The notes under the pieces are model-generated. The model worked only from the letters and a program-made list of their open reading frames with translations. It was not told where the DNA came from and searched no databases. Source: Acanthosepion lycidas (Eukaryota; Mollusca; Cephalopoda; Sepiida; Sepiidae). Taken from it: a stretch of DNA of 64,000 nucleotides. Below are positions 19,955-30,589 of this stretch, piece after piece. The position numbers were made by a program, and so were the translations under genes. Every line of letters begins with the position of its first letter. The stretch's first letter is position 1. The stretch spans positions 152,012,937 to 152,076,936 of the forward strand of contig OZ010571.1 in NCBI GenBank assembly GCA_963932145.1, given 5' to 3'.

Positions 19955-21055
19955 TTAAATATCTGAAAACTACAAAACCTGCAGCGAGAACTTTTATAAG
20001 AAAACCTGACTTAATATAATCCAGACGTATAATTATTCCTTACTATAATAAGAAAGAATTTAATTTGGATAGCGAGTAACCTCTGAGAAAAATCTGAAAA
20101 ATTCAAGAGTAAAAAGTTTACTTCACATTTAATAAAGCAAGTGTCAAACCAAATGTATTTACTGTATAATACGTCGGTTTCTAACATTAGCTAATAGCAT
20201 TCATTTATTTACTAACTAAATAAGCAAAAATTCCTCTCCCCCTTCAACCATACTCATGTTTTGTCATAATGTTCAACAGGAAGTGGTTGAAAAAGACGTC
20301 GAAAGGAAAATGAAAATAGCAGACGTTGTGAAAAAGAGGTGTAAATGTTTCAATGTAGATTACATATTTCAGCAGGGAATATTAAAAACAATATTAAATC
20401 AGGTAATTAGAATACTAAGAAATTGATGAAAGAAGTGGGAACGTTATTATTAATATAATATTGGAATATTTTAGCTTCAGATTCCGAGAACTAATTAGAA
20501 AATTCATGGAATACTTACCAAAGTGAAAAGTGTTTTTCGACGGATGAAATATATCATTAAGAATTTTCTTAAAAGACCACGACATTTAATTAGCTTCATA
20601 ATTATATAATGATATCATAATAATAGTCTAACAATTAATCTTCTAAAATCAATTTTCAATTTTACAAACTTTAGAAGGCCATAATTCCTGCGACCATAAG
20701 ACTAGATTGCATAGAAGTCTAAATTTCTACCAGCAAGATCTCAGTTTTAAGTTCTTTTTTTGATGCAGTTAAAAGATAATCATTTTCAAAATTTATGTAA
20801 ACCTAAAAACGCTGGACATGTTTCAGTGGGAAAAAATCGTTTCTTAGGGGCTTTTCTTTGTTCATGCTAGAGGGCTGGTAATTCTATGGTCTATCTTTAT
20901 CTCATCCATTTACAAATAAACTAATATTTTTTTTGTTTTAACCTATATCCTCATAGCCTCAGTTTGAACAGATGCCATTTTTTTCCATATATTTTGACCA
21001 ATTTGCTTAAAGTTCATATTTTCTTGATTTATCACTTTTCAAAATTCTCGTTTAT
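19955..21055. other. No recognisable feature
   Basis: AT-rich unique DNA; no coding frame longer than chance. Confidence 0.45.
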
Positions 21056-21059
21056 AATT

Positions 21060-21495
21060 AGTTTTATTAATAGTAGTTCAGTCACAAGGGAAAAGATATC
21101 AGTATCTGTCTATATTTCTGAGATGAGGTATTATGTACATTATTTACATTATTCGGACTATTGTCCTCATCACTGGGGTAGACTGTTATAGTTCCACGTG
21201 CCATGTTTAATGGATGTCAGTTAACAGTTATCTGTTAATTTCCCTCTCCAAGCTCCCCACTGCCTTAACCGGGTATTGAACTCACACTCTTTGGGTCCTG
21301 TCACTGGATCTAACTAACGCCTTTATCCACTGTCCCATGTGTTCTCAAGGAACAGTCTACCTCAGTGAGCGGAATAAAGGGTTCAGTTCGACATTCTAAC
21401 CACCTGAAGAAGGCCGGAGCTTACAACGACCGAAACGTTGTAATAAATATGGCGACAAAGATGAGAACAATAGTCTGAATAATGTAAATAATGAA
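21060..21495 (-). mobile_element. Two SINE F copies head to head (F2)
   Basis: Minus strand 21350-21065: tRNA head (GGGACAGTGGATAAAGGCGT to GTGAGTTCAATACCCGG), body (TTAACTGACATCCATTAAAC), then the tail GATGAGGACAATAGTCCGAA. From about 21355 on the plus strand a second, headless copy runs GAACAGTCTACCTCAGTGAG, then CCTGAAGAAGGCCGGAGC, CGAAACGTTGTAATAAATA and ATAATGTAAATAATG. Together they form a large inverted arrangement. This locus shows the normal order head-body-tail of the family. Confidence 0.8.
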
Positions 21496-21594
21496 AAGAT
21501 ATCAGTTTAAACTGAGTCCAGTAAGATATGAATTAATCACTATTCACAAAGTTAACTGTAGTAACATTGCCATTTTATAATCGGCAGTGTCGCC

Positions 21595-21870
21595 ATATTT
21601 CCGTATTCCTGGGTATGACGATAAACTTCATCTGGAAGCAAGGATATTAGAGGTTTTAATGAGCGCAGAACCACCCTTTAGTTGTTATTGTTCCCAGATT
21701 CACCTTGACTCGGGGTGACAATACCTGTTAGTGTCTCAGATGTGAAAAAATAGGGTAACCCAAACAAAAATCAAAAAACATGGAAAATATAAAAATAAAT
21801 TTTTATAGTAAAATTACCGGCAATAAATTTTTATTAAAAAAATTACCAACATTTTTTGTTATTGATAGTG
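21595..21870 (+). repeat. Composite repeat J, copy J2
   Basis: TTCCTGGGTATGACGATAAA begins the family phrase. CAGATTCACCTTGACTCGG and ATACCTGTTAGTGTCTCAG are its core. The AT-rich ATTACCGGCAATAAATTTTT segment is the second minisatellite in low copy. Confidence 0.7.
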
Positions 21871-21874
21871 GCTC

Positions 21875-22035
21875 GGATTGAGGAATCGGTGAGTTGAGTT
21901 CGAATTCCAGTTGAATCCATTACATTCACTTACGTACTATTACCCTTGGGAAAGGTATGAATGAGTTATGGGTAAATAGCAGGACAGACAGGATTCTATA
22001 GCCTTGGATGTCAACTGGTCTACCGCAGAAAGATA
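21875..22035 (+). mobile_element. tRNA-derived SINE D
   Basis: B-box GTTGAGTTCGAATTCCAGTT, body CCCTTGGGAAAGGTATGAAT, then GAGTTATGGGTAAATAGCAG. The A-box lies near GGCTCGGATTGAGGAATCGG, poorly conserved. Confidence 0.7.
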
Positions 22036-22169
22036 TGGCAACCTACTGTGGGGAAGAAAATCTGCCTCGTCAGTCATGTATCGAAAGATACATGATCTCC
22101 TAAGCGTGTATCACGCATGACACATAACTGAGTGAATTAAAGCTTTCTAAATACTCACCGTCCCAAACC

Positions 22170-23050
22170 CAGATCTCGTTCTGTGTAAGACTATAAACTA
22201 CATCCGTGTCCTGGGGAAGTCTATAAACTACATCCGTGTCCTGGATAAGACTATAAACTACATCCGCGTCTTGGGTAAGATTATAAACAACATCCGCGTC
22301 CTGGATAAGACTATAAACTATTAGGTTGGTGCAAAAATAATGACGGTTTCTCACATAGTAACATATGTGAGAAACCGTCATTATTTTTGCACCACCCTAA
22401 TACATCCGCGTCCTGGGGAAGCCTATAAACTACATCCGCGTCCTGGGTAAGGCTATAAACTACGTCTGCGTCCTGGGTAAGACTATAAACTACATTCGTG
22501 TCCTGGGTAATACGATAAATTACATCTGCGTCCTGGGTAAGACTATAAACTACGTCCAACAGCAAGACCTCTGGTCAGGATGTTTTGAGGAGCGTGGAAC
22601 CACCTCTTAATTGCTGGTTTTCCGAGGTTCATCCTGACCCAGGGTGGTAGCACCTGTTAGGGTCACAGCTATGAGCAAATAGTTAACCTCCAAACTGGGG
22701 TCAATGAACGTGTAAAAATAGGTTTTAATACCAGAAATACTCTATAAAAAATAAATTATTACAGCAATACATTTTTGAAAAAAAAAAAAAGAAGATATTA
22801 CCACCAATACATTTTTGAAATAAACTATGAAAGTTTAAAAATAGGTTTTAATACCAAAAATACTTTGTAAAAATAAATATTACCAGCTATGCATTTTTGA
22901 CAAACAAATATTAGTAGCAATACATTTTTGATAAAACAAAAAACATTACCACCATACATTTTTTGGAATAAATATTACCAACAATGAAAATTTTGCCGGC
23001 ATTAAATAACACATTCAGGTTCATATGCCGTAAAACAAACCTTAATAATC
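22170..23050 (+). repeat. Composite repeat J, copy J3, with expanded 30-bp minisatellite
   Basis: 22180-22560 is a 30-bp repeat (CTATAAACTACATCCGCGTC followed by CTGGGTAAGA), about ten units. The core follows: CCTCTGGTCAGGATGTTTTG, GAACCACCTCTTAATTGCTG and CACCTGTTAGGGTCACAGCT. Next comes a ~30-bp AT-rich minisatellite (TACCACCAATACATTTTTGA), then the tail GCCGGCATTAAATAACACAT and ATGCCGTAAAACAAACC. The minisatellite reads as a decapeptide repeat (VYSLTQDADV) on the minus strand, a by-product of the 30-bp period. A MITE interrupts it at 22321. Confidence 0.85.
22321..22400. mobile_element. 80-bp mariner hairpin MITE inside the minisatellite
   Basis: TTAGGTTGGTGCAAAAATA at the left. The right inverted end has one mismatch (ACCACCCTAA). 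The interior TGACGGTTTCTCACATA pairs with TATGTGAGAAACCGTCA. TA at 22319-22320 and 22401-22402 is the target duplication. Removing the element restores CTATAAACTACATCCGCGTC exactly. Confidence 0.95.
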
Positions 23051-23159
23051 ACATGGTCCGTTCATGGTATTTTCAGCAGAAACCCTTCTCTGTTGGCACA
23101 GGACTCTACTTCACCTGCAAAGAATTTGCCCAGCGTCAACTGTTTTATAGTAATCAAAT

Positions 23160-23275
23160 ACGTGTCGCTTAGAAGTGGAGAGCATACACTGAGGATCGAA
23201 CTCACTATTTAGCCATAATTGACCTAACAAGAACAAGCATGATAACCATTGCACCACTTCGAAGTTCTGGAAATG
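23160..23275 (-). mobile_element. tRNA-derived SINE E fragment
   Basis: Minus strand: CTTCGAAGTGGTGCAATGGT then TATCATGCTTGTTC (A-box part), and GTGAGTTCGATCCTCAGTG (B-box part). Same family as 13345-13615. Confidence 0.7.
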
Positions 23276-23279
23276 CCTT

Positions 23280-23505
23280 TTATCTAAGAAGACCGAAATT
23301 GCATAGCGGTTTCCGAAATTCGAAATATTTCGAATTTTGAAGTGTCTCGTTCTAAGAGATTCTGAAAAGAGTCTATGTAGATGTGATGACTTTTGAAGTA
23401 GACAACTATCAAAAATTCTTTTCTTTTTTTAATCAAAGATAAATTTGCATTTAGAAAAAACATCCGATTATAATCAGCGATGATGAAATTGAACTGAAAA
23501 TGAAG
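23280..23505. other. No recognisable feature
   Basis: AT-rich linker between repeats; GAAATTCGAAATATTTCGAATTT-like local symmetry near 23315-23338. Confidence 0.4.
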
Positions 23506-23509
23506 GATT

Positions 23510-23912
23510 TGTAGCCGTCCTTGGTAAAATGATAAACAACAAGCGCGTCTTGGGTATGACGATAAATTACATCTGCGTCCTGAGTAAGACGGTAAACTGC
23601 ATCCAACAGCAAGGCCTCTGATCAGGAGGTTCTGAGGAGCGTGGAACTACCTCTTAATTGCTGTTGTCCCCAGGTGCACCCAGACCCAGGCTGGTAGCTC
23701 CTGTTAGGATCCCACCTATGGGCAAATAGTTAATCACCAAAATTGGGTCAAATACTACAAAAAGTGTAAAAATATGTTATAACACCAGTAATAAATTTTT
23801 GAAGATAAAATTTTTAATAACAATACATTTTTGAAAAAAATTGTTACCAGCAATAAAAGTATTGTCGGCATGAAATAACCCATTGAGTTTGATATACCGT
23901 AAAACAAACCAA
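23510..23912 (+). repeat. Composite repeat J, copy J4
   Basis: Three 30-bp units (GATAAATTACATCTGCGTCC type), then the core CCTCTGATCAGGAGGTTCTG, CAGGTGCACCCAGACCCAGG and CTATGGGCAAATAGTTAA. A short AT-rich minisatellite and the tail TGTCGGCATGAAATAACCCA then GATATACCGTAAAACAAACC complete it. The best compact full-length example, about 400 bp. Confidence 0.8.
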
Positions 23913-23913
23913 A

Positions 23914-23915
<2 letters not shown>

Positions 23916-23954
<39 letters not shown>
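23916..23954. repeat. (TA)n microsatellite
   Basis: Abuts the end of repeat J4. Confidence 0.95.
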
Positions 23955-23960
<6 letters not shown>

Positions 23961-23994
23961 CATAAAAAGCTAATAGTTGAATCAGACCAGGAAA

Positions 23995-24265
23995 CAGTAG
24001 TATTAAACTATGGGCAAATATTTAACCCCAAATGGACTCAAAACACAATGAAAGCATGAAAATAGGTTTCAATACCAGCAATACTTTTTGAGAAAAAATT
24101 TACCGGCAGTATATTGTTTAAAAAAAATATTATCAGCAATACATTTTTGAAAAAATATTACCAACAATACATTTTTGAAAAAAATATTACCAGCAATATA
24201 AATCTTGTTGACGTTAAATAACCCATTGAGGTTCATATGCAAACAAACCAAACCAGAGATTTGTA
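23995..24265 (+). repeat. Composite repeat J, 3' part (copy J5)
   Basis: Begins at ACTATGGGCAAATATTTAAC. Three to four units of TATTACCAGCAATACATTTT follow, then GTTGACGTTAAATAACCCAT and the CAAACAAACCAAACC tail. Confidence 0.75.
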
Positions 24266-24366
24266 TCAGAGTCAAGCTCAAATAACCAATGAGCAATAAG
24301 ACATAGATTAAAACCAATAATTTCGAAGAGATTATAAAAAAATGGGACATAGATTATCTATGCCTT

Positions 24367-24441
24367 AAATGTAAACGATGACCTCTAAAATGTAAACGAT
24401 GACCTCTAAAATGTAAACGATGACCTCTAAAATGTAAACGT
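24367..24441. repeat. 21-bp tandem repeat, 3.5 copies
   Basis: AAAATGTAAACGATGACCTC repeats with 21-bp period; the last copy is diverged. Confidence 0.9.
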
Positions 24442-24449
24442 TGAACATA

Positions 24450-25400
24450 GTGACAGCGTTTAACTGATTCTAAAAGCTTACAATACTTGAAACTCAGAAT
24501 TATACTACGTCTATTTCATTTTTCTTTTCTTTATTTTTTTTTTTTTTGTCAATTCGAGGCAAACTCAAAGTCGGTATAGCGGTCACTTAGCCCGTCTTGG
24601 TTGATCAGTTTATTTAACAGAATCACTGAACTGGAAAGTGTTTGGAGCATAATATACCGGAAATTAAGCCTTTTATGGATGTTCATTTAATTAATATTTA
24701 ATCTCAATAACTATTCATGCATAGGACTTAAAATCATATTATATTTCATTGTATTTTGGCCGGAAGTAAATACCAATTATCTCCCCTGACACATTATTAT
24801 TTTTAAATAAAGGAATTACTGCGTTATCTTTTTCTTTTCTTTCTTTCTTTTTTTTTTTTTTTTTCGTGGAAAGTTAAATAAAATATGGAATTGATATAAC
24901 CGCCTTCCCGCTTCTGACAGTAAAACTATTGTAAACAATGTTTTCACACTCCTGACAATAAATTTGTTAGAAATCCTAACCTACATCTCGGTGCCATATT
25001 TAAATTCTCTCTGCCGAAAAACAACGATAAGCAGGTAGTGTCTTTATTCAAATAAAAAATAAAATATAACGCGAGATCAGTCGTATTTACTCCCGAACTA
25101 AACGTAATACAATATAAATTATGGCCTTTCGTCCGAAAGCATCTCGTATTTATTGCCATTATTATGATTATTTTTTTCTGATTACAGAGGAGAAACATCT
25201 AATAATTCAATTGAACTAAAACTGAACTGATATTGTTTTAACAAGTTGCGTAAGTCAGAATTTAAATGCTGAAGAAAATATATCTTTAAAATAATCTTTA
25301 AATTATTCTCAACTTTTTTGATGTTTTGTATTTGTTTTTTCTTTTTCTTGGTTTTTCTTTTACGTTAGTTTTGCTTTTTACACGCCGTTTCGACTAATTC
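24450..25400. other. No recognisable feature
   Basis: AT-rich with T tracts at 24533-24547 and 24849-24864. No gene. Confidence 0.45.
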
Positions 25401-25404
25401 ATTG

Positions 25405-25760
25405 ATGTAATGAAAGAACCCAGGACCCCCAGCAATGATTCCACTATAGGTAGTAAATACCTATGAAGTCAACTGTCTACAAGAGACGAGGAGACTACAG
25501 GAGAAAGAGTGAGTAAGAAGACGCAACCACGTCCGACCTTCCAATTAGTGGCACTTACTACTAGATTGGCCTGTGTGTATAACTGTACCGTATTTCATAT
25601 TGTATTGGTTGTGTACAATAAACTTTTCTTCTACTATCCACCTGGTGTAACTTATTTATTCTCTTAGAACAAAATATAACATTTTCGACGAGGATTGAAA
25701 TATTCGTTTTTAGGCGGACTTTACAAAGATCCCGCAGCTGTGATTCAATAATGGTTGCAG
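25405..25760 (+). mobile_element. Possible LTR and leader of a Ty3/Gypsy-type remnant
   Basis: A TG start near 25405 and an ACA end near 25681 would bound a ~275-bp LTR with a polyadenylation-type CAATAAACTTTTC (25616-25628). Just after it, TTTTCGACGAGGATTGAAAT resembles the (T)GGCGACGAGGAT leader common behind Ty3/Gypsy LTRs. An ATG follows at 25752 but its frame closes after nine codons. No second LTR or pol was found, so this is a truncated or solo remnant. Inference from motif resemblance. Confidence 0.4.
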
Positions 25761-25914
25761 TTGAAAATGGACGAAAATAATCTCAACGGCGTATAACATT
25801 TGCAATTTAGGAAGGTCGAAGAATAAACAAGTCGAACTTTTGATGAAAGAAAAAATGATGAAGCTAACCGATAATGCATGCAACTTTGACAACAAAATAC
25901 CATCATAAGTCTTA

Positions 25915-26870
25915 TAACTAGGTGTGGTCATAGGGTCACAACGCAGCCGAACACCTGACCAATTCTCTCTATACTTCTGGGTTGAAAGTGAAAGTTATTT
26001 ATTCCTGCCTAGCGTGTCTTGAGCAAGTAGATCTGGTCGACCCATAGACAATGTCTTCTAACTTGAAAGCTTGCCTTGGTAACGGAAGATAGCTGTTGAT
26101 TCCATCGTTGGTGTCCTCTGCCATATTTGTTCAATTCCGCCTAAGAAGTCTTCAAAACAACGATGCCATTTCATCACCTTACCAACTTCATGCATAGTTA
26201 TGGAATACAGTCTGACTCCTCTGTACTAGATGCTCGATGACCCTAGAACCGTGGTTCCCAAATTTTTTTTTTTTTCTGGGTCGCATTTTCGGAATTAAAA
26301 TTTTTTCACACCTTCCGAATGTTTATGTGAGAAAAAGTACATAAAAAAAAATAGAATAAGGGTTAAAGGGAGATAAACGCAAATTCGAAGTCAGAACATT
26401 ATCATTGATAACTCTCTCCTCCAATTTGTAGACCCTAGTTACTATATTCTTAATACTTGATATAATGCAAAAATATTAAAATGATAAAATCGGTCAATAA
26501 TTATTTATACTGAGACGAATGAATGCAAATACAAGTAATCCATAATACTATTTTACATTTTGAAATCATATTTATTTTTATCATATGAATTTTTAAAATG
26601 TTTCTTAATTTTTTTCTTTCAATCATTACGCCTCACCTGCTATCTTCTTCCGCCGAACTTGTGAGACGCGCCACACCGTTTGGGGACCTGCCCTAGAAGG
26701 ATCATTGCCCCATTGATATGTCTTGCTTTTAATCCTGCTGTGTGTCTAGTCACCCTCCCCACCCGGGAGATTTGATGGAGGAATCTGTTTAGTCGCCGAT
26801 AACCCAACCATTGGGTTACTTGGTACCTGTAAGCATTGTTAAAGTGGCCGGTCATAAAAAAATTGTGTTT
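25915..26870 (+). repeat. Dispersed repeat G, copy 2, split by a hAT element
   Basis: GGTGTGGTCATAGGGTCACA, AGCAAGTAGATCTGGTCGAC and CTGTACTAGATGCTCGATGA, then after the hAT insertion TTTTAATCCTGCTGTGTGTC and TAGTCGCCGATAACCCAACC, line up with copy G1 at 11.65-12.18 kb. Confidence 0.65.
26249..26690. mobile_element. hAT-type non-autonomous transposon, 442 bp
   Basis: An exact 8-bp target duplication CCCTAGAA lies at 26241-26248 and 26691-26698. The left end reads CCGTGGTTCCCAAA. The right end in reverse complement reads CAGGTCCCCAAACGG, the expected hAT-like GGTTCCCAAA core with mismatches. No transposase frame is present. Its removal rejoins the two halves of repeat G. Confidence 0.85.
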
Positions 26871-26899
26871 TATGTTAAAACACATTTTCATTCGCTAAT

Positions 26900-27680
26900 C
26901 GGAAGCGAGTTTTTCTTCCCACGTCATTCTATCGATAATCAATGATCCTGCCTGCAATAAATCATGTAACTCACCATAAATACTATAACAGTTCAAAGAT
27001 AGATCTATATCTAAGGCGATCCCAGGGTGTCATCTGTTTAGTACTGTCTTGTCGAAGTAGGTGTTAAACCAATTCACAGATGAAGATAGACAATTTAATA
27101 CATCAAAATACTTCATGTAACAGCCAGGGAACTGTCACTTTAGAGTTATGGATGTCAAAAATACAACAGGATTTTCTTTTAAATTGCGAATAATTGCTTT
27201 ATTCAAAAATGAAAGCAAATAAGAGTTCGGAAAATGGAAAAAGATCGCTCGATTTTGATTAAGCAATGAAGTCGTTTTTTTTTCTCGACACAACTTACTG
27301 CACACAAAAAGTGTTTTAAAATCCAATCTCTTCGATTCTTTCTGAGTATCGTCTATTGTAACTAGCTGACCCATGAACTGGTTATGTGCTTTGCCTTCAT
27401 TCTTGCAAGTGTAACGCTAATGTTTTCGTGTGAATCAACCTATATGGGCTTCTGTGGTTATCAATCCACGCTACTGATTATATTATTCGAAAAAATCAAA
27501 AACATAAAGGTTTAAATTTTGTTGAAAATATGTAGGTATATACAAACGCGCGCACCCACAAACACATAACATACACATACACAAACACACAGAAAGTTAA
27601 GAGATATCACTTTGAATATATTGCTTACCTTGGTCTGTTGTCAGGATGCCTGTTGACCATTTTTGATCTTTTAGAATTCT
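26900..27680. other. No recognisable feature
   Basis: AT-rich. A CA-rich patch (ACACATAACATACACATACAC) sits near 27562-27590. Confidence 0.45.
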
Positions 27681-27684
27681 TTTA

Positions 27685-27982
27685 GTGGACCGTCCTGGCT
27701 ATGACGATAAACTATATCCGGCGTGCTGTGCAAGGTCTCTGATCAGGAAGTTTTGAGGAGCATAGAACTACCTCTTAATTGCTAGTATTCCCAGGTCAAC
27801 TCTGACCCGGTATGGTAGCACCTGTTAGAGTCCCAACTATGGTCAAATAGTTAACCCCCCAAACTGGAGTTAAAACACTATAAAAGTGAAAAAATAGGTT
27901 TTGATACAAACAATAAATTTTCGAGGGAAAAATTATTACCTGCAATGCATTATTACCAGCATTAAAAATCTTGTCTTATACT

Positions 27983-28018
<36 letters not shown>

Positions 28019-28095
28019 AAATATAGCCACCAATAAAATTCTTGTCGGCATTAAATAACCCATTGAGGTTGATATGCCGTAAAACAAACCAATCT
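27685..28095 (+). repeat. Composite repeat J, copy J6
   Basis: TGGCTATGACGATAAACTAT, GGTCTCTGATCAGGAAGTTT, GAACTACCTCTTAATTGCTA, TAGCACCTGTTAGAGTCCCA and TGGTCAAATAGTTAACCCCC, then the tail TGTCGGCATTAAATAACCCA and GATATGCCGTAAAACAAACC. Only one 30-bp unit; the second minisatellite is interrupted by (AAAG)n. Confidence 0.8.
27983..28021. repeat. (AAAG)n microsatellite
   Basis: About ten AAAG units inside repeat J6. Confidence 0.95.
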
Positions 28096-28249
28096 TTTAG
28101 TGGAGTTATTATTTTTTATGTAATTTTGTTTGTTTTCAAGTGATTTTATTTATTTCCGTGTCTCACATCCGTACATTATATCAAAAGTGTCATTGGAACA
28201 GAACTTGTGCTGAAACATAAGGGATCACATCTCTCTAGGCTGTTTTTGA

Positions 28250-28466
28250 AATCGGAGTTTCCCATCTCCTAGACTTGTTGCCACCTCAAAGCTAGAGAGA
28301 CCCAGTCTGCATTGCTATTCAACCCACAGGAACAGGATAATGGGCTCGTGCCTTTTATAAGTGCATTAAAAAATTTGAACCAAACAAAACCAACTGGGAA
28401 TTGAACTCGACATGCAGATTTTACTAAGTGCGCCCTTAACCTATAGACTACCCACGCCTTCATCAT
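28250..28466 (-). mobile_element. tRNA-derived SINE, D-like
   Basis: Minus strand: GGCGTGGGTAGTCTATAGGT (A-box) and GTCGAGTTCAATTCCCAGTT (B-box). The body carries AAAAGGCACGAGCCCATTAT, then CCTGTGGGTTGAATAGCAAT. The remaining ~100 bp end near GGAGATGGGAAACTCC. Resembles a complete SINE; not a tRNA gene because the acceptor stem cannot form. Confidence 0.8.
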
Positions 28467-28469
28467 TAA

Positions 28470-29640
28470 ACTTTACCCTTCACATTATGCATTCATTATG
28501 AACTTCACTTTTGAGTCATGTTGACAATGTACTTTTTCATTGTGTCTCTATTTTGCTAAATGCTTTACAATCAAAATTTATGTCTTTAATTCATTTTCAG
28601 GATCTTCTGTCTTTATTAGTGCTTACCAAATACAAGGTTCAATAGAGACTCAAGGTACTGGTTTCTATATGAGATGTGTGGTATATAAGAGGAAGAAGTC
28701 AAAAATGAAAATATCAAGGTTAGATAACTAACTTGAACTGTAGTGTCTGGGGAAGTATTAACGTGGGAGTCGTTTCTACAAAATAGTGCGTTTTGGGAAA
28801 AAATCCTTCTACATTCAATTCTAAATAATTCTAGTACTCCCCTTTTTAGCTTCCTATCATTCATTCGAAGCTTATTTTCAAGAAATGCTGTAAATAAATT
28901 AGTCAATATCGTCTCCCTTTTTCCTAACTCGCTTTTTTTTTTCAGTTAATTAAAACTGTCAGAAAAATGAGGAGATAACGTCGACATAGTGATTCATACG
29001 ATTGGTTACCTACTTGTATTTCGTAATTGGATTCGGGTTGTCTAGAGTGATTTGTAGTCAATTAGAAAGCGTAATAGATTAGACACAGAAAAAAAGTATT
29101 GCACTAGAAAAAGAAATGAAATATATATATCGACTACCATTCTTGCTCGAAATGCAATTAATATCAATGTATTAAAAAGGTTACAAGACTGTTTCATTAA
29201 CACAGCTTTCATTTTACTTCGGACAAATTAACAAATAAATTTGCCAAAAATATCTTAGCCGAATATTTTGTCTTTATATAATGCAACTTAAAAAGAATCA
29301 TATTCAGTGTTATAATTTTTAGAATAACCGGAGGATAAACCATAGAATTTAAAGTAAAATAAACACAGTTATTATATTTGTTGATCTTCGCGAGCTTTTA
29401 TGAGATCTGAATTCTTTGAGTTTTGAACTTCAATAATTCAAAATAATATTCACCAGCAAGCTAGTTCCAACTTTAACGAACAGAGGCTGATAGATTTTTC
29501 CTTGTATTTAGATCTGGACTATTTGCCGACCATATCATTGAGTTGATATGCCTTCCTTGAAGACATATCACCAGGAAAAATTACCTCATTATCACCCAGA
29601 AACTTATTTTCTATGGATGGAATGAAAAAAGTATCCAAAA
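28470..29640. other. No recognisable feature
   Basis: AT-rich unique-looking DNA. Overlapping open frames at 28540-28949 on both strands look like chance. Confidence 0.45.
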
Positions 29641-29643
29641 TTT

Positions 29644-29900
29644 TAATATCCTTTTAAGATAATGATTTTTATATCCACTGGTCTTTTATCTGACATATAC
29701 CCAACAGCATAAATGTGTGGATAAATTGGCTTAGCACTCCTCTTTATATATTTCACCGGAATGGCATCAAATAAAGGTTCCATAATCATCATTGTCTTGG
29801 CTAATACAGATTTGTAATTCATTAGTGAATATTACTTTTATCCAGTTGTCTTTAATTTGGATCACTACAAAGTATCTGCCAACAAAGAGGTACAGAAAAC
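29644..29900 (-). pseudogene. Tc1-family transposase, central fragment (first copy)
   Basis: The minus strand reads IKVIFTNELQICISQDNDDY then GTFI, followed after a frame change by CHSGEIYKEEC. Further on, after stops, comes YMSDKRPVDIKI. This tracks Tc1 transposases at W..VIFTDE..I.IGQ.DDAGTFVW, then MIWGCMS.KG.G. The first catalytic aspartate of the DDE triad would fall in FTDE; here it is asparagine (FTNE). Frame changes and stops make it non-functional. The same block is repeated at 30388. Confidence 0.8.
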
Positions 29901-30207
29901 TTAGCAGCACCAGAATTAAACACTGGATCATGATGAGGAGGGTATGGAAAAAACCTCTATATAGGAACACCACACATACAGGATGGACACAACTAAGACA
30001 TTGGAAACACAAACATGAACGAATTTGAAATGATGCACGGCAATCCCATTATGTGGTCATCACAGCACATTGCCAAGTTCTATCTTCCCAGAAAATGTGT
30101 CTGCTTTTTTGGAGCCTAAAACTTTAGCTGTTGGCTTGCAAAGAGATCATTTGCATAACTAACACCACACAGCTCCCAATCCCGACTAGCTTATGGGGAA
30201 GCTGGTA

Positions 30208-30307
30208 TTAGGTTGGTGCAAAAATAATGACGTAATGATGTCGTTTTTTGACGTATTTTTAAGGTCAAAAAACGACATTATTACGTTATATTTTTGCACC
30301 AACCTAA
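30208..30307. mobile_element. 100-bp mariner hairpin MITE
   Basis: TTAGGTTGGTGCAAAAATA and its inverted copy bound a longer interior hairpin (AATGATGTCGTTTTTTGAC / GTCAAAAAACGACATTATT). TA at 30206-30207 and 30308-30309. Same family as 8637 and 22321. Confidence 0.95.
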
Positions 30308-30387
30308 TAAAAACTTTTTTCATCAACAGATATTCTGGGGTTTGCATCAACTCTGTTCTGGAAGGGAAACCATGTGACGGACAAATT

Positions 30388-30586
30388 TGAATATCCTTTT
30401 AAGATAATGATTGTTATATCCATTGGTCTTTTATCTGACATGCACCCCATAGCATAAATGAATGGATAAATTGGCTTAGCACTCCTCTTTATATATTTCA
30501 CCGGAATGGCATCAAATAAAGGTTCCATAATCATCATTGTCTTGGCTAATACAGATTTGTAATTCATTAGTGAATATCACTTTTAT
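30388..30586 (-). pseudogene. Tc1-family transposase, central fragment (second copy)
   Basis: A direct repeat of 29644-29841 with few differences. In this copy one frame is open for 87 codons (30567-30304), but that frame is not the transposase frame throughout: FTNE and CHSGEIYKEEC lie in another. It extends on the minus strand to the MITE end at 30308. The FTNE substitution is shared with the first copy, so it predates the duplication. Confidence 0.75.
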
Positions 30587-30589
30587 TAA

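Noticed and set aside
22100..22565. Decapeptide repeat protein (VYSLTQDADV)
   Set aside because: The 30-bp minisatellite has a period divisible by three, so any frame repeats. Units differ at all codon positions and a MITE shifts the array.
29767..30012. Small membrane protein (81 codons, very hydrophobic, minus strand)
   Set aside because: Its C-terminal part is the Tc1 transposase fragment (VIFTNELQICIS); the hydrophobic part is out-of-frame low-complexity sequence.
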